Shown: positions 12,437-26,338, numbered from the stretch's first letter. The stretch is DNA of 64,000 nt from Fratercula arctica (GCA_947846985.1 CANTUZ010000011.1:15240096-15304095); one strand, 5' to 3'. Made by a program: numbers and translations. The notes: a model not told the origin generated them from the letters alone.

Positions 12437-12475
12437 GTTTGGTTTAGTTTGGTAAGGAGCCAAACTAAACCGAAC
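12437..12475. repeat. Hairpin with 16-bp stem
   Basis: GTTTGGTTTAGTTTGG and CCAAACTAAACCGAAC pair over 16 positions, with one T/G mismatch (a U-G wobble in plus-strand RNA), around the 7-nt loop TAAGGAG. The arms do not extend further. Confidence 0.9.
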
Positions 12476-15400
12476 AGTCATAAGTCATCTTTAAATTGAG
12501 CTGTTGGCAAATTATATTTGCATTTATTTCATTAGGAGCACGTTGAACTGGCTTCAGATAGTGCAAGGGTTATGGTGCGACTTCAAATAATAGCCCAGCC
12601 AACAAAAATTGTCCCCATCTCACACAGAGAGGACTCAGGCACTGAAGACCAGCAGTGACTTGTCTGGGTGCAGAGACTATACTTGTAGTTGAGGTCACTT
12701 TCTTCAAGAAGGAAGAACATGTCAGGTAGGGCCACCAGTGTGACAAGTGACTGGAGAACCTTACTTATAAAGTAAGGCTAAACTTTAGCTCCATTCGCCT
12801 GGCAAACGAATAGCTCTGTAGAAAGGCAGAGGAAAAGCTCTCTAGAAGGAAGGGAGCCATGAAGGCTAAAGGATGAAGGTGGCTTGGGAAGCAGTGTATC
12901 TCAACTGGCCTGGAGTAAACTAAACAAAGAGAAGTAATAAGGTTTTAGCACAGCTTTGCTTTAGGAATGGCATGGCAAGAATCCTAATTGTTTTAGGATA
13001 AAGGTTGCTGAATTTATGACCAAGATTATTGGGCATGTCCTGCAGTTGACCTCAGGAGTTCTTATGTAGGAGGCTTCCAGAAGAAGAAACTCTTCCTGCT
13101 AAGAGCTTGAGCTATTGATTGTCTTTTTTTTTTTTTTCCCCAAAAGTCAGGAGCCTTATTGTCAAATTTTTCAGGTTTCATCCAACACCTGCAAAGTGGA
13201 AACTTCAGCAAGAGCAACATTAAAAAAAAAAAGAAAACCTTTAATTTGGAAATAACTTTTTTTTTTAAAGTGCTCATATTATTTCTGAATTGCTGTTTTT
13301 GTTTTTTTTTGGTTTAAAGGTCTGTTGTATCCTGAAGTTAGGTCAGGTTTGCAACTGCTCGAATCATTGGGTTTTCCAGATAGTACTTCCTATTTAAAAA
13401 AACTGGGAAGAAAGGCTCTCATTCTGTTCATGAACCACAGTGCCTCTCAGGTTATGCATTTACACTTTTGTTTATAAATTTGATTTTTGTTGGAGTTACT
13501 GGCAATGGCTGGAGGCTCAGAGTCAGAAAACTAACCCAAGTGTCTGACGCCAGTGGAGCCTTGAACTTGAGAGCAGGGATAAACTGATGTAGCCCAATGG
13601 TTGCTTATCCAGCACAGAACATATAAACTGTTTTTAAGCAAGACGTTGTTCTATGCAAGTGAACTGTCTGACTTTCTTGGCATGCAGAGATGATTGTGGT
13701 GCTTCAGCAGCTGAGACGCTGGAGCCTCAAAGCAGAGGAGCCGCCAAGGGCAGCATCGTTGCATGGCCCAGCTCTCTGGGTCTCATCACTCCCCTGGGGC
13801 TTACCTTCCAGGCCAAAGTGATGAGGTCATACGTGAACTAATTTTGTCATCTTTACTTCACTGAGCTTCATTTTTCTGGATGTGGAAGTGATGGTAGAGT
13901 GTTCCCTGTAGATGTTGACATTTCCTGCTATCTTTCTGATTTTGTTTTAAATAGCCTACTTGTGTTGATTCTTCTTCCTCTTTTTTTTTTTTTTTTAAAT
14001 GACAAGGTTGGAATAAGGTTTTCAGTCAGTGTTTCTATGACCTAATTTGAAAGGGTAACTGCACATCATATGGCAAGCCTGCAGAATGAAGGAGCCTTTT
14101 CTTGATACTTTCTAGACATGCTGCATTTGCGAGCATTTGCCAAGGTTGCTGTTTGTAAGGACATGAACTTCCTGAGGGTGGTGTATCAAGTGTCTTGCTA
14201 GATTCTGCTCAGCATAATCTGAAAATTTAGAGCTGGTGTCTATACTGTCAGAACATACATGGTAGGTTTTGGACATAATAGAGGAAAAATGCAATGCTTA
14301 AATCTCAAAAGCAGTGAAGCATTAATGTGTGATTTTTGTCTGAGGCTAAAACACTGAGGTTAAAGCTTGATTTTCCACAAAGCCTCAACTCTTGAGACCT
14401 GGCTGAGCACATATTTAGTGAAGCAACCAAGTAAATAGACTAGAAGAAATCATTGGTTATTAAGGTTGGTTAAGAGAGACAGTAGTAATAACAAAAGATA
14501 AATTAATCTGATTTGTTATAATGGTAAATCAGCTCTAAATTGGTTACTGTAGTATCTTTATGTTGAAGGGTTTTTTTTTTGTGAAATAATAACACTTTAT
14601 TTGAAAGATTATTGCTGTTTTTAACTAGGCCTCATTTTAACACACAGTTATTGTTTCTGTAAGGACACAAAATGAGTGTGCGTTTGCCCTTCTCCCTTCC
14701 TGTCGTTCTCTCAAAGGTTTACAATTGCTTTTCTTCCTTCTAAAGCCTTGAGGTAGTGCAAGAATTGAATGGAAATGGTGTTTCAGTTGTGGCAGAGGTT
14801 TATGTTTGTGAGCCATCTCATCAATCACACCTGCTTTCCTTCTAACGCTTCCTATGGCAAGAGCATCTGTTTAGGAGAATACCACCGATCCCTATGGGAT
14901 AATTTTCCATATGCTCCTGTTTCAGGACAAAATCAAGCCAGTGGACCTTGACAGTGTTTTCTTAACTAAAAATGGATCCTTGTGCTTCTGTTAACAGAAC
15001 ACGAACAGTATTATTTAATAATGGCATAAATCACGTCCACTAGTGCTCTTCTGGAGAGTAATGTAGTGTCTATGTGACTTGAACCGTTCTTTCGCACGGG
15101 CAGGCAGATGGTGTTAAACAAATCAGATAAGCGTCATATGTCCAATCTGGTGCTGTCTGGCGTACTAACAGGGTAATGATTTATCGGATTGAGAGCTTGG
15201 AGGTATGGTTACCACCAGAAGGAAGAAAACAGAGCTCCTGTATGCTTTCTGGCAAGATGAGTAGAGCAGTTGAGTGCCTAGGTTTCCTTGGGTATCTCCC
15301 CTTTCTGAGTCTGAATTTTTGTCTAGGAAATGGAGGACTCAGCTGCCTGATGTCCAGGGATGCGAGGCATGTGGCCAGTCTGTGTTCAGGCTAACTCTCA

Positions 15401-15485
15401 AGTGGGTGTGTGTTAGTCAGGCTGTACATGCGTGATAAATCCAACGTGTTCTGGAGGACCAGGCTTGCAGGCCAGCTGCGCCGCG

Positions 15486-15606
15486 TGTATGGCCAGGTTG
15501 GATGGGACTCTGAGCAACCTGGTCTAGCAGGAGGTGTCCCTGCCCAGAGCAGGGGGTTGGAACTGGATGATCTTTAAGGTCCCTTCCAACCCAAACCATT
15601 CTTTGG
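15486..15606 (+). mobile_element. CR1 3' fragment
   Basis: About 120 bp of CR1 3' end from GGCCAGGTTGGATGGGACTC through GGTTGGAACTGGATGATC to CCAAACCATTCT. It is truncated at both ends and closest to the 3' ends at 3369 and 58035. Confidence 0.85.
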
Positions 15607-16726
15607 GGATAGTCCTGTATGGAAATCTTGCCAAAAAGCTCAGCCCAAATGAGTTCAGGCTGGCTGTGATTTCTCCCTGGATCTGTCTTATCCTGCAAAA
15701 TGGTGACCTCCCAAAATTAGTGTCTGTAAAGCACTTTACGGTCCTTGTGTGGCTGAGAAATGAACACTAATGCAGTGCGGTATTTATTATAAAGCTTTCA
15801 TTTGGAAACCAGTATGAAGCTCAGAAATCCCTCGCAGCTTTCATGAGAGCAAAGCTCATTCATAGAGATCTGTGTGCGCACGCTAGGATAAACAGCTGGC
15901 AAATTGCACAGTGATTTTTATTTTTTTTATGTGTTTTCCGAACTTTTTTTGTACCGCTCACTCTAGCATACACATCAGCGTGAGCTGAAAATAAAAGTGC
16001 AAACTGGTGGTTTTGACTTCAGTTGCATGGACTGAAACTGCAGCATATGCTTTGAACTTCTGCATAGTCAATTGCAAATGAGTGCATGGTCTTGGATTTT
16101 AACGTGCCAATGAGTTTTAAAGACAGCCCTGCCCTCTTATGTAAGCCTTTAAGATATTTTCATGCTTTATTTCTGCTGTTTATCATGGTATCTTGCCTGA
16201 ATTTACTATGTAAGCATACATAAAGGATATGTTGGGAGGGTTTGGGAGGAACTGGGCGAGTTATTGTGCAAGAATTGATGACTAGACGTTTCTGATTACT
16301 GATAGGTTGAATTAGACTAATAGACTTAAATTCATTCATCCTCTCTCGATCTGCTGTACCTTGCATTAATCCAGGTTTTGCTGAAATCTCTATTGAACAT
16401 GTGTAAAGAAATAAACTATAAAAGAATTAATTCAAACATAAAGTGGGATTTCAAATATTTCATTTAGAGGGATGAAAATATTAAAGTTGAGACCCATGAA
16501 TGCTCACGCAGAGACTCTGAAATCTCTTCTTAGTGCTGTTTTGCAGAAGAGAGACTGTAGCTCTTCAGAAATACTAAGCAAAAGCATTTTATGCAAAACA
16601 TGTACCTCACCACTTTCTTTGATTTCCCCAGGAAACTTTTAAAATTATTCTTTGATGATTTGCCATCCTCAGACAAAGCCTCATTTGATTGCATCCGTAG
16701 CTGTTCATGACCCGCTCTTCCACATG

Positions 16727-16866
16727 CCATCCCTGGAGGTATTTAAAAGACAAGTAGACGTGGTGCTGAGGGACATGGGTTAGTGGTGGCTTTGTCAGTG
16801 TTAGTTTGATGGTTGGACTCGATGATCTTAAAGGTCCTTTCCAACTGACATAGACGGTTCTATGAG
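16727..16866 (+). mobile_element. CR1 3' fragment, same subfamily as the copy at 175
   Basis: About 140 bp starting CCATCCCTGGAGGTATTTAA and including GGTGCTGAGGGACATGGGTT and TGGTTGGACTCGATGATC. The wording matches the 3' end of the 175-1465 copy rather than the others. Confidence 0.85.
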
Positions 16867-18497
16867 CGTGGTGGCTCCGTAGGCCCAGACGCCGAGGCGT
16901 GGTGCTGTGTTGGTGGGTGGCCTTGTGCCAGCCAGGTGGAGAGCTGGGGGAAGGCAAAGCTGAGCACGTTATGGAAGTGGTGCTACATAGAAACAATGAT
17001 TTTGTTAAGAAAGAGGTAAATAGAATCATTTGAGAATCTGCTTTGCTTTTAATTTCAGTAATTAAACATTTCAGGTCTTGAACATTTTCCTGCAAGGATA
17101 TATCCAACAACATTTCTTTGTCTTAGGGTAGGGCAATTACCAGTAATGTCCTGTGATACATGGTTAAATACTGCATTCTTTTTTTTTTTTTTCAGTCTGC
17201 TCTGCAGACATCTGTGCTTTCATTTTTCTGTATTAATGCCATTTTCCCCACGACTGAAAAATAACTTGTTGACCGATGGAGCCCTTCTGTGTACTCACCC
17301 GTCCCTTATCCTGGGGACTGTAGGAAACACAGTTCCAGGATTTACATTCTTTACAGTGAGCATCCATTACTGCTGGTGATTAAAAAATGTCTTACTCAAA
17401 TTGCTGGTTCTCCTTCACTAATAATTAAGCTGTTGTTTCATACTAGGAAAAAGCTTTCATGCTATGCAAGCCACAGGTACTTCAGAGAGACTGGCATTTG
17501 CAATCTTAAAAGGGCACATTGATTGGTCTTTATTAATAGGAAAATCTCTAAGGAGAGATGAAATACCTGAATTTTGAAAAGTTTAAAGCATTTTAAAAAA
17601 GTATAAAGCATTTTAAAATCATACAAAAACTAGGCAGAGTTCCCACTTTTTCTAAGTTCTAGTCAAGTTTTTCATGATGCTGTCTTTGTGTTTTGTAGGC
17701 AGTTAACTTTTACTAATCAAAGACATCAATCTTTGGAAAAAAAAGTAAATTATTCTTTATAACTCCTTAATGAAAATGTTTAGCAGTAGTATTATTCATT
17801 TATTGAATATGGAACCCTTTTGTTTAATATATATCAAACCAAATGGATCTTCAGTCCTATATTTTGCAGGCAATGTGATTTGTCTTCAAAAAAACAACCC
17901 CAAGCAATCAAACCAGGTGCTGTCACTCAAATTAATGTGATAAATTTGTCTGCACTATCTTTTTTTAGTAGTTTAATTTGAAGAGATTTTAGTCTTTTAT
18001 TTACTGAAATTAATAGAGGAGTGCAAACACTTCTGGTGCATTACTTCTCTGTGGGCAGTTTCTTTAGTTCTGTAGTACCTTGAAGTCAAACACTAGCCAA
18101 ATTGAGAAGAGTTTTTATTCGCTTGGGTAGGTACACATCGTTACCGAGTGTGCAAGATAGCCAAGAACAGCCTAATCTTTATATACCCCCTTCTTAAGGG
18201 AGTTTGTAGAGTAAAGCCGGCTTTTGCATTTTTTTCCTGTTTGCAGAGCGTTTAGGGGAGGGAGAAAGAACAGAGAGAGGAAGGTTTCTGTATGTTTTTC
18301 TAACTAGTATTGGGTTTTATGAACGTAGGAAATAATATGTGATTAAACAAACAACAAGCGTTTTTTGGCAAATATCAGTGAACAGTATCTTCTCCTTTCA
18401 CTACTCAATGAAATCTGAGTGTGAGGCCCAAATTACAGGCCATTCTTTTCCATAACCTAATTTTCACATTTGAAAGTCTTTTAAGTATTCTTAAACC

Positions 18498-19091
18498 CCC
18501 TGCAGCCTGGGCTGCACCCCCAGCAGCGTGGGCAGCAGGACCAGGGGGGGATTCTGCCCCTCTGCTCCGCTCTGTGAGACCCCCCTGCAGTGCTGCCTCC
18601 AGCTCTGGGGCACCAACAGCAGAAGGACACGGAGCTGTTGCAGTGGGGCCAGAGGAGGCCACAGAGATGCTGGGAGGGCTGGAGCCCCTCTGCTGTGAGG
18701 ACAGGCTGAGAGAGTTGGGGGTGTTCAGCCTGGAGAAGAGAAGGCTCCAGGGAGACCTTGGAGCCCCTTCCAGTCCCTAAAGGGGCTCCAGGAAAGCTGG
18801 GGAGGGACTCTGGATCAGGGAGGGGAGCCATGGGACGAGGGGGAATGGTTTTGAATGGAAAGAGGGGAGATTTAGATGAGATCTGAGGAAGAAATTCTTT
18901 GCTGTGAGGGTGGTGAGTCTCTGGCCCAGGTTGCCCAGAGAGGTGGTCAATGCCCCATCCCTACAAACATTCAAGGCCAGGTTGGATGTGGCTCTGACCC
19001 ACCTGATCTAGTTGAAAATGCCCCTGCTCACTGCAGGGGGGTTGGACTAGCTGGCCCGTAAAGGTCCCTTCCAACCCTATGATTCTGTGAT
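18498..19091 (+). mobile_element. CR1 LINE 3' portion with divergent 3' end
   Basis: From about 18545 to 18935 this copy is nearly identical to 3607-3995. After that the wording changes (AGAGGTGGTCAATGCCCCAT, GGACTAGCTGGCCCGTAAAG) to a different CR1 3' end, finishing CTATGATTCTGTGATT. It may be a recombinant or a subfamily of that structure. Confidence 0.88.
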
Positions 19092-19100
19092 TTCGAGAAC

Positions 19101-19150
19101 AGAATCGTAGAAGAGTTTGGGTTGGAAGGGACCTCTGGAGATCATCATCA
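19101..19150 (-). mobile_element. CR1 3' stub, minus strand
   Basis: AGAATCGTAGAA followed by GGTTGGAAGGGACCTCTGGA is the reverse complement of a CR1 3' end. It begins about 10 bp after the tail of the plus-strand copy, so the two are tail to tail. Confidence 0.8.
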
Positions 19151-22100
19151 GTCCTTCATAAGATTATATATAGTGTTTTGTCCTCATAGTTTTCTGATTA
19201 ATATTGCTTTCTGTAGAGTCTCTGAATGTCTGATGATGTTTGTTAGATACAGTGTATGGAACATGCCTTGCATCACATTATAAAATCCCTACTTCTGTAG
19301 TCAAAGGATTTTCTTATGAAACAGCTGTGATCAAGGGGGCTGAACACACTGACTTGTACGAAATGTATCTGTGCCCATCAGTTGTGAATTTGCCTGTGCA
19401 AGATACGATCTTTTTTTTGGTTGGGTTTTTTTTTTTTTCTTGCTTATCCTGTTTTCAAACTCCTGTCAAGACGAGCTGCAGGAACTCCTCTATCACTGAG
19501 CATCACTCACATTTGTTTAGATTTGGTGCTGCTGACTTCATGTTTTCATAGGTCCTGTCTAGCCAAGGTTTGAACTATCTTGTTTGTATTTGATAACTAA
19601 CATTCAAATTTGTATTCTGGGACCTTAGCCAAGGGCACGTGTCTTATAACACAACTATGGCTGTAACGTAACTATGGCACAGGCTTCAAGTTAGAAAGTA
19701 CCATTGTGGTCATCTGATCAAATCTCCCATGTATCTTGGTTCCTGAGAGTTTCTTGGATGAATCTCTGGTAATCCCTTGCCCTCTCTGAGATGTCCTGTG
19801 CAGACAGACCCCTCGGCTGTGGCCCTGCCTGGCTTCGCTGGCCCCCCGAGCTCTGCTTGAGGATGGCAGCTCGCCTGGGCCGGCTCCCCACCCTGCGCCA
19901 GCTCATCGCCTGCTCTGCATTACGTGGCCTCAGTCAGCCGTGCCCTCTTGGGTGGCTCGCACCCAGCTTACACGAGCGTCTCCGTCTCCATTTGGGACCT
20001 GGCATCTTTATGCTTCAACACTTTCCTTGTTCTTTTCAAAGTGTAAAATTTATTAGTAGCAATGAGCTTTTTTTCACAGTGCATTACAAAAATACAAATG
20101 GCTTCATTAGAACAAAACCTGAGCCCTGCAGAACTTCTTGAAAGTCATCATGGACGTGTATTTTTGTGTGTAACATATTTTGTGACTGATCACTTACCCA
20201 ATTTTAAATCAATTTATGTAAATGAATATTTTCTGTTTCATTCTTATTCTTTCTTAATGTGAAGCAAACGCATTGCAGAATCTGAGTTTATTATGTCAAT
20301 GCTATTATCTTTATCAACCCAAACATATAATCTCATTGGAAAGTGGCCAAGATCTGTTTCTCATAAAGCCGTGTTGATGTTACCCTTTCATGCTTTGCTC
20401 TTCAAGGGATGGGAAGTTAATTTTTAGCTGTTAGTATGTTTTAGCTGACAAGTGTTATTCTTTTGGGCAGGGCTATAGAATGTCAAGTTTTGCAGGAGGG
20501 AAAAGAAAGAAAAAGAAAAAAGAAATATTTTGTTACAAATGTGATGCTTTCAGCTTAATTCTTAACTGTTAGGGAGACTTTGATTAATGTATCCTGGCCA
20601 GGAGTGCAATGTTTGCCTTTCGGTGTTTTCTAACAGGTTGTCAAGTGTTGTTAGGAATGCGTGAGACGTGACGGCTCTTTTCAGCATTTAAAAAGGTTCC
20701 CAAGTAAGACATTTCCAAACTCCAGATAAATTACTAGAGAAGTGTTCAGGAGCTGGCATAGCCCAGTCTGCAAAGAGTCTTTGTGGCGGTGAAAGGTCCC
20801 TGTCCCTCCTTTCCAAGAGTTTTGCAAACACGCTACAGGGAATGCTTGTTTCCAGTCTCTGAGTTGTTACAGCAGAAAAGGTGGCCTGGTGGCTTTTTCC
20901 TTGGTCTTTGCACGCTATCCTTCTCGCATATCTTTTCTTTTGACTCTCATTTCTGGCAGCAGCAGCAGTTGGTTCTTGCTGGGGTGCTGCAGAGCAGGTC
21001 TGAGCAGAGTAGTCCTGGGGCAGCTCTGAGACTCTTGACTTTCCAGGTGCAGAAGTTTAAGTTGGGTATTTGCAATAATATGGCCTTCTGCAATGATTTT
21101 TCTTTTTTTCAAAACAGAAAGAGCAAGGCATGTTACAGGACTAATTTCCTGTATTCTCTTCCAGTGAACTCCCCCAAAAGGTCACTAGCCAAAAACAGAA
21201 GCAAGTTGGGAGAAGGAAGAGTTCATGATGCTGCAGCTTATGGTGCTGCTTATCCATAGATCTCCAGGGTGTACTGAGGAACTCCCTATCGGATTTTTCT
21301 GTCCTAGAGATGTGGAATGTGGGCACAGAAGAATTAAATGACTAGGTGTAGGTGGCTCAGCAGGCCACAGTGTGAGGGAAGAACGGAAAAATTTTCTCTC
21401 CAGGATCCATTAAGCTACTATTAGAGTCTAAATTAAGGTCTGTGCAAAGACCCATCACTTTGGGTTGGGTCTAGCTATAGCCTTTGTTGTCTAGCTATTT
21501 TATATTTCTTTCACTCAATATAATTAAGTTCAGCATGTGTGTGCAAGGAGACACATGCACTTCTTCGATCTTACTGGTTTTGTGAAAACAAAGATGTGAA
21601 AAGTTATGAGATGCTGAACTTGCATTAAAGGTGGCATGGGCAAGTTTGCCTTGCTCACCTAGCTTGTGCTCTGAGACAGCTTTTCTCCAGGAGAAAAAAG
21701 TAAAATACATCCAGCTAAATAAAGGCTGCAGTCATTGGGGCAATAAAGGAGACAGAAGGTGCAAGTTGTTCTGCATGGAGAGCTTTTGGGGCAGCGGCTG
21801 CAGCCCTGGCCAGCGAGACTGAGGGGACCTCTTGATGTTCTTGCTGCTCTCCTGGGCTCAGCTCTGCTTTGCTGGTGTGTTTTATGGTCTTCAAGTATGA
21901 TGTTTAATTGGATGGACAGGAACAAGTGAGAAATGACTTTTAACTCTACTTTTACCTGACACGAGGTGGTCTTTGTGAGAAGAGTGATTGAATGAAAGGT
22001 GTATTCATAGCTGTGGAAGAGCCATGAGTTGAAGAACTCTGAAAATCTCTCTTTCTACAGCCTGCTACAGGCAGGGCTGGTAAATGGTTGTTAGTCCAGG

Positions 22101-25100
22101 TTTGTGGATGGTTTGGTGGGGTGTCTTGGTCTATTTTGTCATTTTGGGGTGGGTTTTTTTTACTAATTTGAATATTTTTGAGGTAGTTTCCTAAAATAAA
22201 TGTACTTACTCTGTAATTAAAGACTAAGTCTGAAGGCCTGTTCAGGGGGTATCTTCTAGGCCTGGTGAAGCTGCCTAACCTGTGGTTGACTAGCAAATCC
22301 AACACAGTTCAAGGGCTTAATTTTGGGGACAGAAAATATATGTTCTGACTTGAGTGATCTCCATTACAAATGTGATAATATAATTCCTGTTACTGCATTT
22401 CTGCTTAAATAAAAGTTCCAAAGGGAATGGTTTGTTTTAAGTGACTTTCCTAAATTAGTGTATTTCACAAATGATAAAAACTAATATGAAGTGAAAACAT
22501 TTCAAAGTCATTATATAAATGGTCACATTTGTGTTCTTCCATTTATAAAGCGTCAAGAGATAGAAATGACTCTGGTTTAGCTAGTGCTCAGCTTTGCTAC
22601 TGCTCCAAAGGAAATTTTAGTCATTTACAAAGTATTTTACTGAAACTGTAAAACCATGCAGATGTTTCTGTTGGATCTTAGCAGATTTACCATTTTGAGA
22701 GATTTTTATCATTCAAAACACCTACAATGCTGGAAGGTCCATGTTATGTGGCTGCACTCAGGTTACAGTGAGACTGTTTTATTATTTCTGAATGTTTGTG
22801 ACTGTAAGTGAGCATCCTGTTCTCTACTTTGGGCTCCTGGTGGATTATAATTAGTTCACTGGTAAGAATATTTCACTTTAAGTGTGTTTTACAAACTGAA
22901 GTATGGAATTGGTAGGTTATAGCAGGATGGGAAATGGTAGCAATAATGGGATGAAAATGAAATTTGCCTTTTAGAAAGGCAGGATTGAACGCTATGTGAG
23001 ACACTTAAATTTGACAAGGCAAAGTAAAGCTTGCCTTGTTCTGCTAATTCTTCATGCTGCACTAATTTTGGCCAGCAAAGCTTATTGGCCAAACGAGGAT
23101 TAGCATTTACTTGCTGAACAGTAAGGTGGGGTAAATCGCAGTGTTTTCAGTTCATTTTGGGAGGCTGAGAGGTGGCGGGTAGTGCTCCTGCACTGGTCTC
23201 CCAGGAGGCGCTGGAGGCAGCCCCTCACTTGCGGGAAGGACAAGGCTTCTGCTGAGCAAGCACACAGAAACTGAAGGGGGTTTCATACCCATAAAAGTAG
23301 TTAATTTGAAAATTGCCTCAGAGTAAGGAGAGAAGCTCAAAGAAGAGAAAAACTGGATAGCTTCTCTCTGTGTACAAGTGCCTGGTCTGGGGATGGGTTT
23401 TGTCTGTCGTGTGGTACCCATGTGATACTGGGCAACGCCAGCCCTCTGCCCTCCACACCTTTTCAGCTCTCTGAAGACGACCTTTAGGCAGCAGCACTGA
23501 CACGTCCCTTTCCACGCCTGCTGTGGCCCAGGCCAGAAGGACCGAGCCTTCAAGGGGTGGCTGGAGCCACCTCCTCCTCTGGCTGAGTGGTATAGACGGG
23601 TCCAGCAGGGACCAGTAGTATCCCTGACACAGGGATAACTCATAACCACTATGATTAAAACTGCACAGGCATCAGCCATTATAGTTGGAGGTATTTGTAC
23701 CTTCTTTCTGAGTCTTCCAGCCTGCAACTGATGCTCTTCCAAACCCATTAGGAATGAGGACAGCGTGAGACGGTACCAGGATCATGGGCACATCAGCATT
23801 TGGCTTCATCTTTTTGAGGCATTATGTCTCATAGTGTTAGACGTTTTACATGCCTGAATACTGTGTGTATGGATGACATGAAGTACATGAAACAAAATGC
23901 TTTTTAAAACCAGAACAACCTGTTGCATAAACTTTGATGACGGCTAGTTTCAGAAGTGAATTCCAGAAAATAGCAAAATACCAAATTCTCATTACATGTC
24001 TAAAATGGTTTTTTTGGTGGTTTGGTTTTTTTCTTTCTGTGTGAGCAGAGGTGAATCTGGTGTCACAGGGTTTGTCCAGCTTTTTTCACACATTGATTTC
24101 ACAGTTTCCTTTGAAAAAAGTCATTTTGTGAGGCAAGCCTGAACTGTTTCTGGTATTTCATCTAAAATTACAAGCTTATGTGGAACCTGTGAAGCACTGG
24201 TAATTAGGAGAGTTAATGGGGTGCTAGCTGCAATTAATTCAATTGCTTGTGACAAGAACTTTTGTTTAACCATAGGTTATCATAGTGCAGTTGTGTTGGG
24301 AGGTTTTCATCTGTAAAACATGGTCTCTGCCCATTGTGTTGGGTTTCTTCAGTGTTTTCATGGCTCTTGAACTGAGATTTGTGATTTGAGATGTTGATTC
24401 CTCTTCCTCCTGCACCTTGCAGGACAAGTTTTTTGAGTTCTGATGTTCAGTAGAAGACGTGAATCTCATCGTTCCTCTGCCATAAGACTTTGAGTTGTCC
24501 CTTAAGCGATTTAAAAAGTAACAAGCTGTACTTGTGTCCAGCAAAACAGCAAGCTCAGCCTTTTCTACAGTGCCAGATTTAGCCATAAAGATCGGAATTC
24601 AACTCCTGATTTTCTGCAGATTTCTAGCAATGAGTCAGGCAAATAAGTAAATCTCTCTTAGCCTGTTCTGTAGCTCCTGTTCGTTGAATTGTGAGGATCC
24701 TTGGGGGCGAGGGCTGCTTTTTATGCATTTGGAAAATGAGTTACCACTGGGAAACCTCTCTGTGCTTCACTAATACGGCTAACAAATAGCAGGCTGCAAC
24801 TTTACCAAGGGTGACTTAGTGAAGAAGAATGTTGGCTGAATGCTGATATGTAATGAAGCTGTACAAATTCTTTTCCTGATTTGCAAGTTGTCTAATGGCA
24901 TCTGCTGTTTGTTCACAGAAAGGCGGTTTCCTCCTTTAGGATCACTTAAAATGATATGTGCTTCTAATTGAATGTACAGAGTGTGGGAATAAAAGGTCCT
25001 GAATGCTATTAAAAATTTATAGCGTATGCATAGTAATAATAAAGACATAGAGCTGGTGCCCAAGAGCAGCTACTTCAGTCATATCTTGAGCTCTTCACAG

Positions 25101-25697
25101 TCCAAAGTGCTGCGTGTCTGAGCCTGTGTTTGCTCCCAGTTATGTCTTTGGGAGAAATCCTAGATGCCTCTGATAGCGGATTAGACAAGTCTTAATGTGA
25201 AATGCAAAAGGTGATTGCACTAAATGAGTGAAGTTTTGATTTTAAATATAAAAATAGTTTTTGCTTTTTTCTTCTAAAATGTGTTATTGTACACCTTTAT
25301 TTCTAAAGGCCTTGGAATTTTTAAAATTTGAAAACTTTTGCAAAATTGTGACATTTCCCTGAAGAAGCAGTACTGACAATGCAGAATTTAATGACTTAAT
25401 AGTCATATGCAGGTGCCAGCTAACATGGCCCAAGCTCTCTGTAGGAGCAAAGCAAGTTCCTGGCTCACATGGCAGGATGTCTGGGAAAGCTGCTCTCTGT
25501 TCCCACCGAGTTGAGTATCTTGCTATCAAACTGGTGACTCTAGGGCAGGCCAGAACTGCACTTCTGTTCGTAAACCCACAATAAACCAACAGACGGCCAC
25601 GTAGGAGACAGCTGTCAATGGTTCCCACTGCTGATTTTGTATCTCAGGGCGATCTCCAATTCGAAGAATAGATGTGGTAAATGAGCAAATGCGCAGA

Positions 25698-26338
25698 TGT
25701 CCTGGGTTGAGCGACACAGGACTAATTTCTCCTCTAATGCTGGGGAAAACTCCACTTTTGGAAGACTGGTGTCTGAATTCAGGAAAATATTTACTTTATA
25801 GCCAGCTATGCTATGTGGGATTCAAGGTCTCAGTGTTTTCAAGCCTTGCCAGGTGCAGGGATGAGGAGGAGAAAGGCCTGGGCATTTGACCCAGGCTGGC
25901 CAACAGGATTATTTCATACCTTGAGCGTCACGTTTGATATAAATTAGAAAGTTTGCTGCATAGTTTCTCTCTCCCCTGATGGCTGCCATCCTGAGAACTC
26001 CTTGCCCCGGTGCCGGAGCCCTGAGCCCTTCCCTTCCTCCCGAAGCTGCAGCGCTTGCAGTGTCCCACATTGGCTGTCCCTGTGGGGAGTGCCTGGCTTC
26101 TGCTGGGGAACGAGCTGGGTGTAATTCTTATATATCTTATATTAGTATTGGGATTAATAGTGGTTCTTTAGTATTATTGTTAATTATGTACTCTTATCCT
26201 ATTAAATCTATTTATATTCCAACCCTTGTGTTTCCTTGCTTCCCCCGATTCCCCTTTCCGGGTGGGGAGGTGTCATTGGGTGATAGAATAATTGTCTAAA
26301 TGACAATAAATTGTTATGGGTTTTCCCAAACCGTAACA
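25698..26338 (+). mobile_element. Solo LTR (avian ERV), 641 bp
   Basis: The element starts TGTCCTGGGTTGAGC and ends CCCAAACCGTAACA. It is bracketed by a perfect 5-bp duplication GCAGA (25693-25697 and 26339-26343). Inside are a CCAGGCTGGCCAACAGGATT block, a TATA-like TATAAA at 25938-25943, an ATTAAA polyadenylation-type signal at 26211-26216 followed by ATTCCAACCCTTGTG, in the normal order U3-R-U5 on the plus strand. No internal retroviral genes are left. The general plan matches the LTR at 10376 read on its minus strand. Confidence 0.88.

Noticed and set aside
19700..19990. GC-rich patch preceded by a possible ancient LINE 3' end
   Set aside because: The resemblance is too weak to assign a family, and the open frames on both strands look like GC-rich chance frames.
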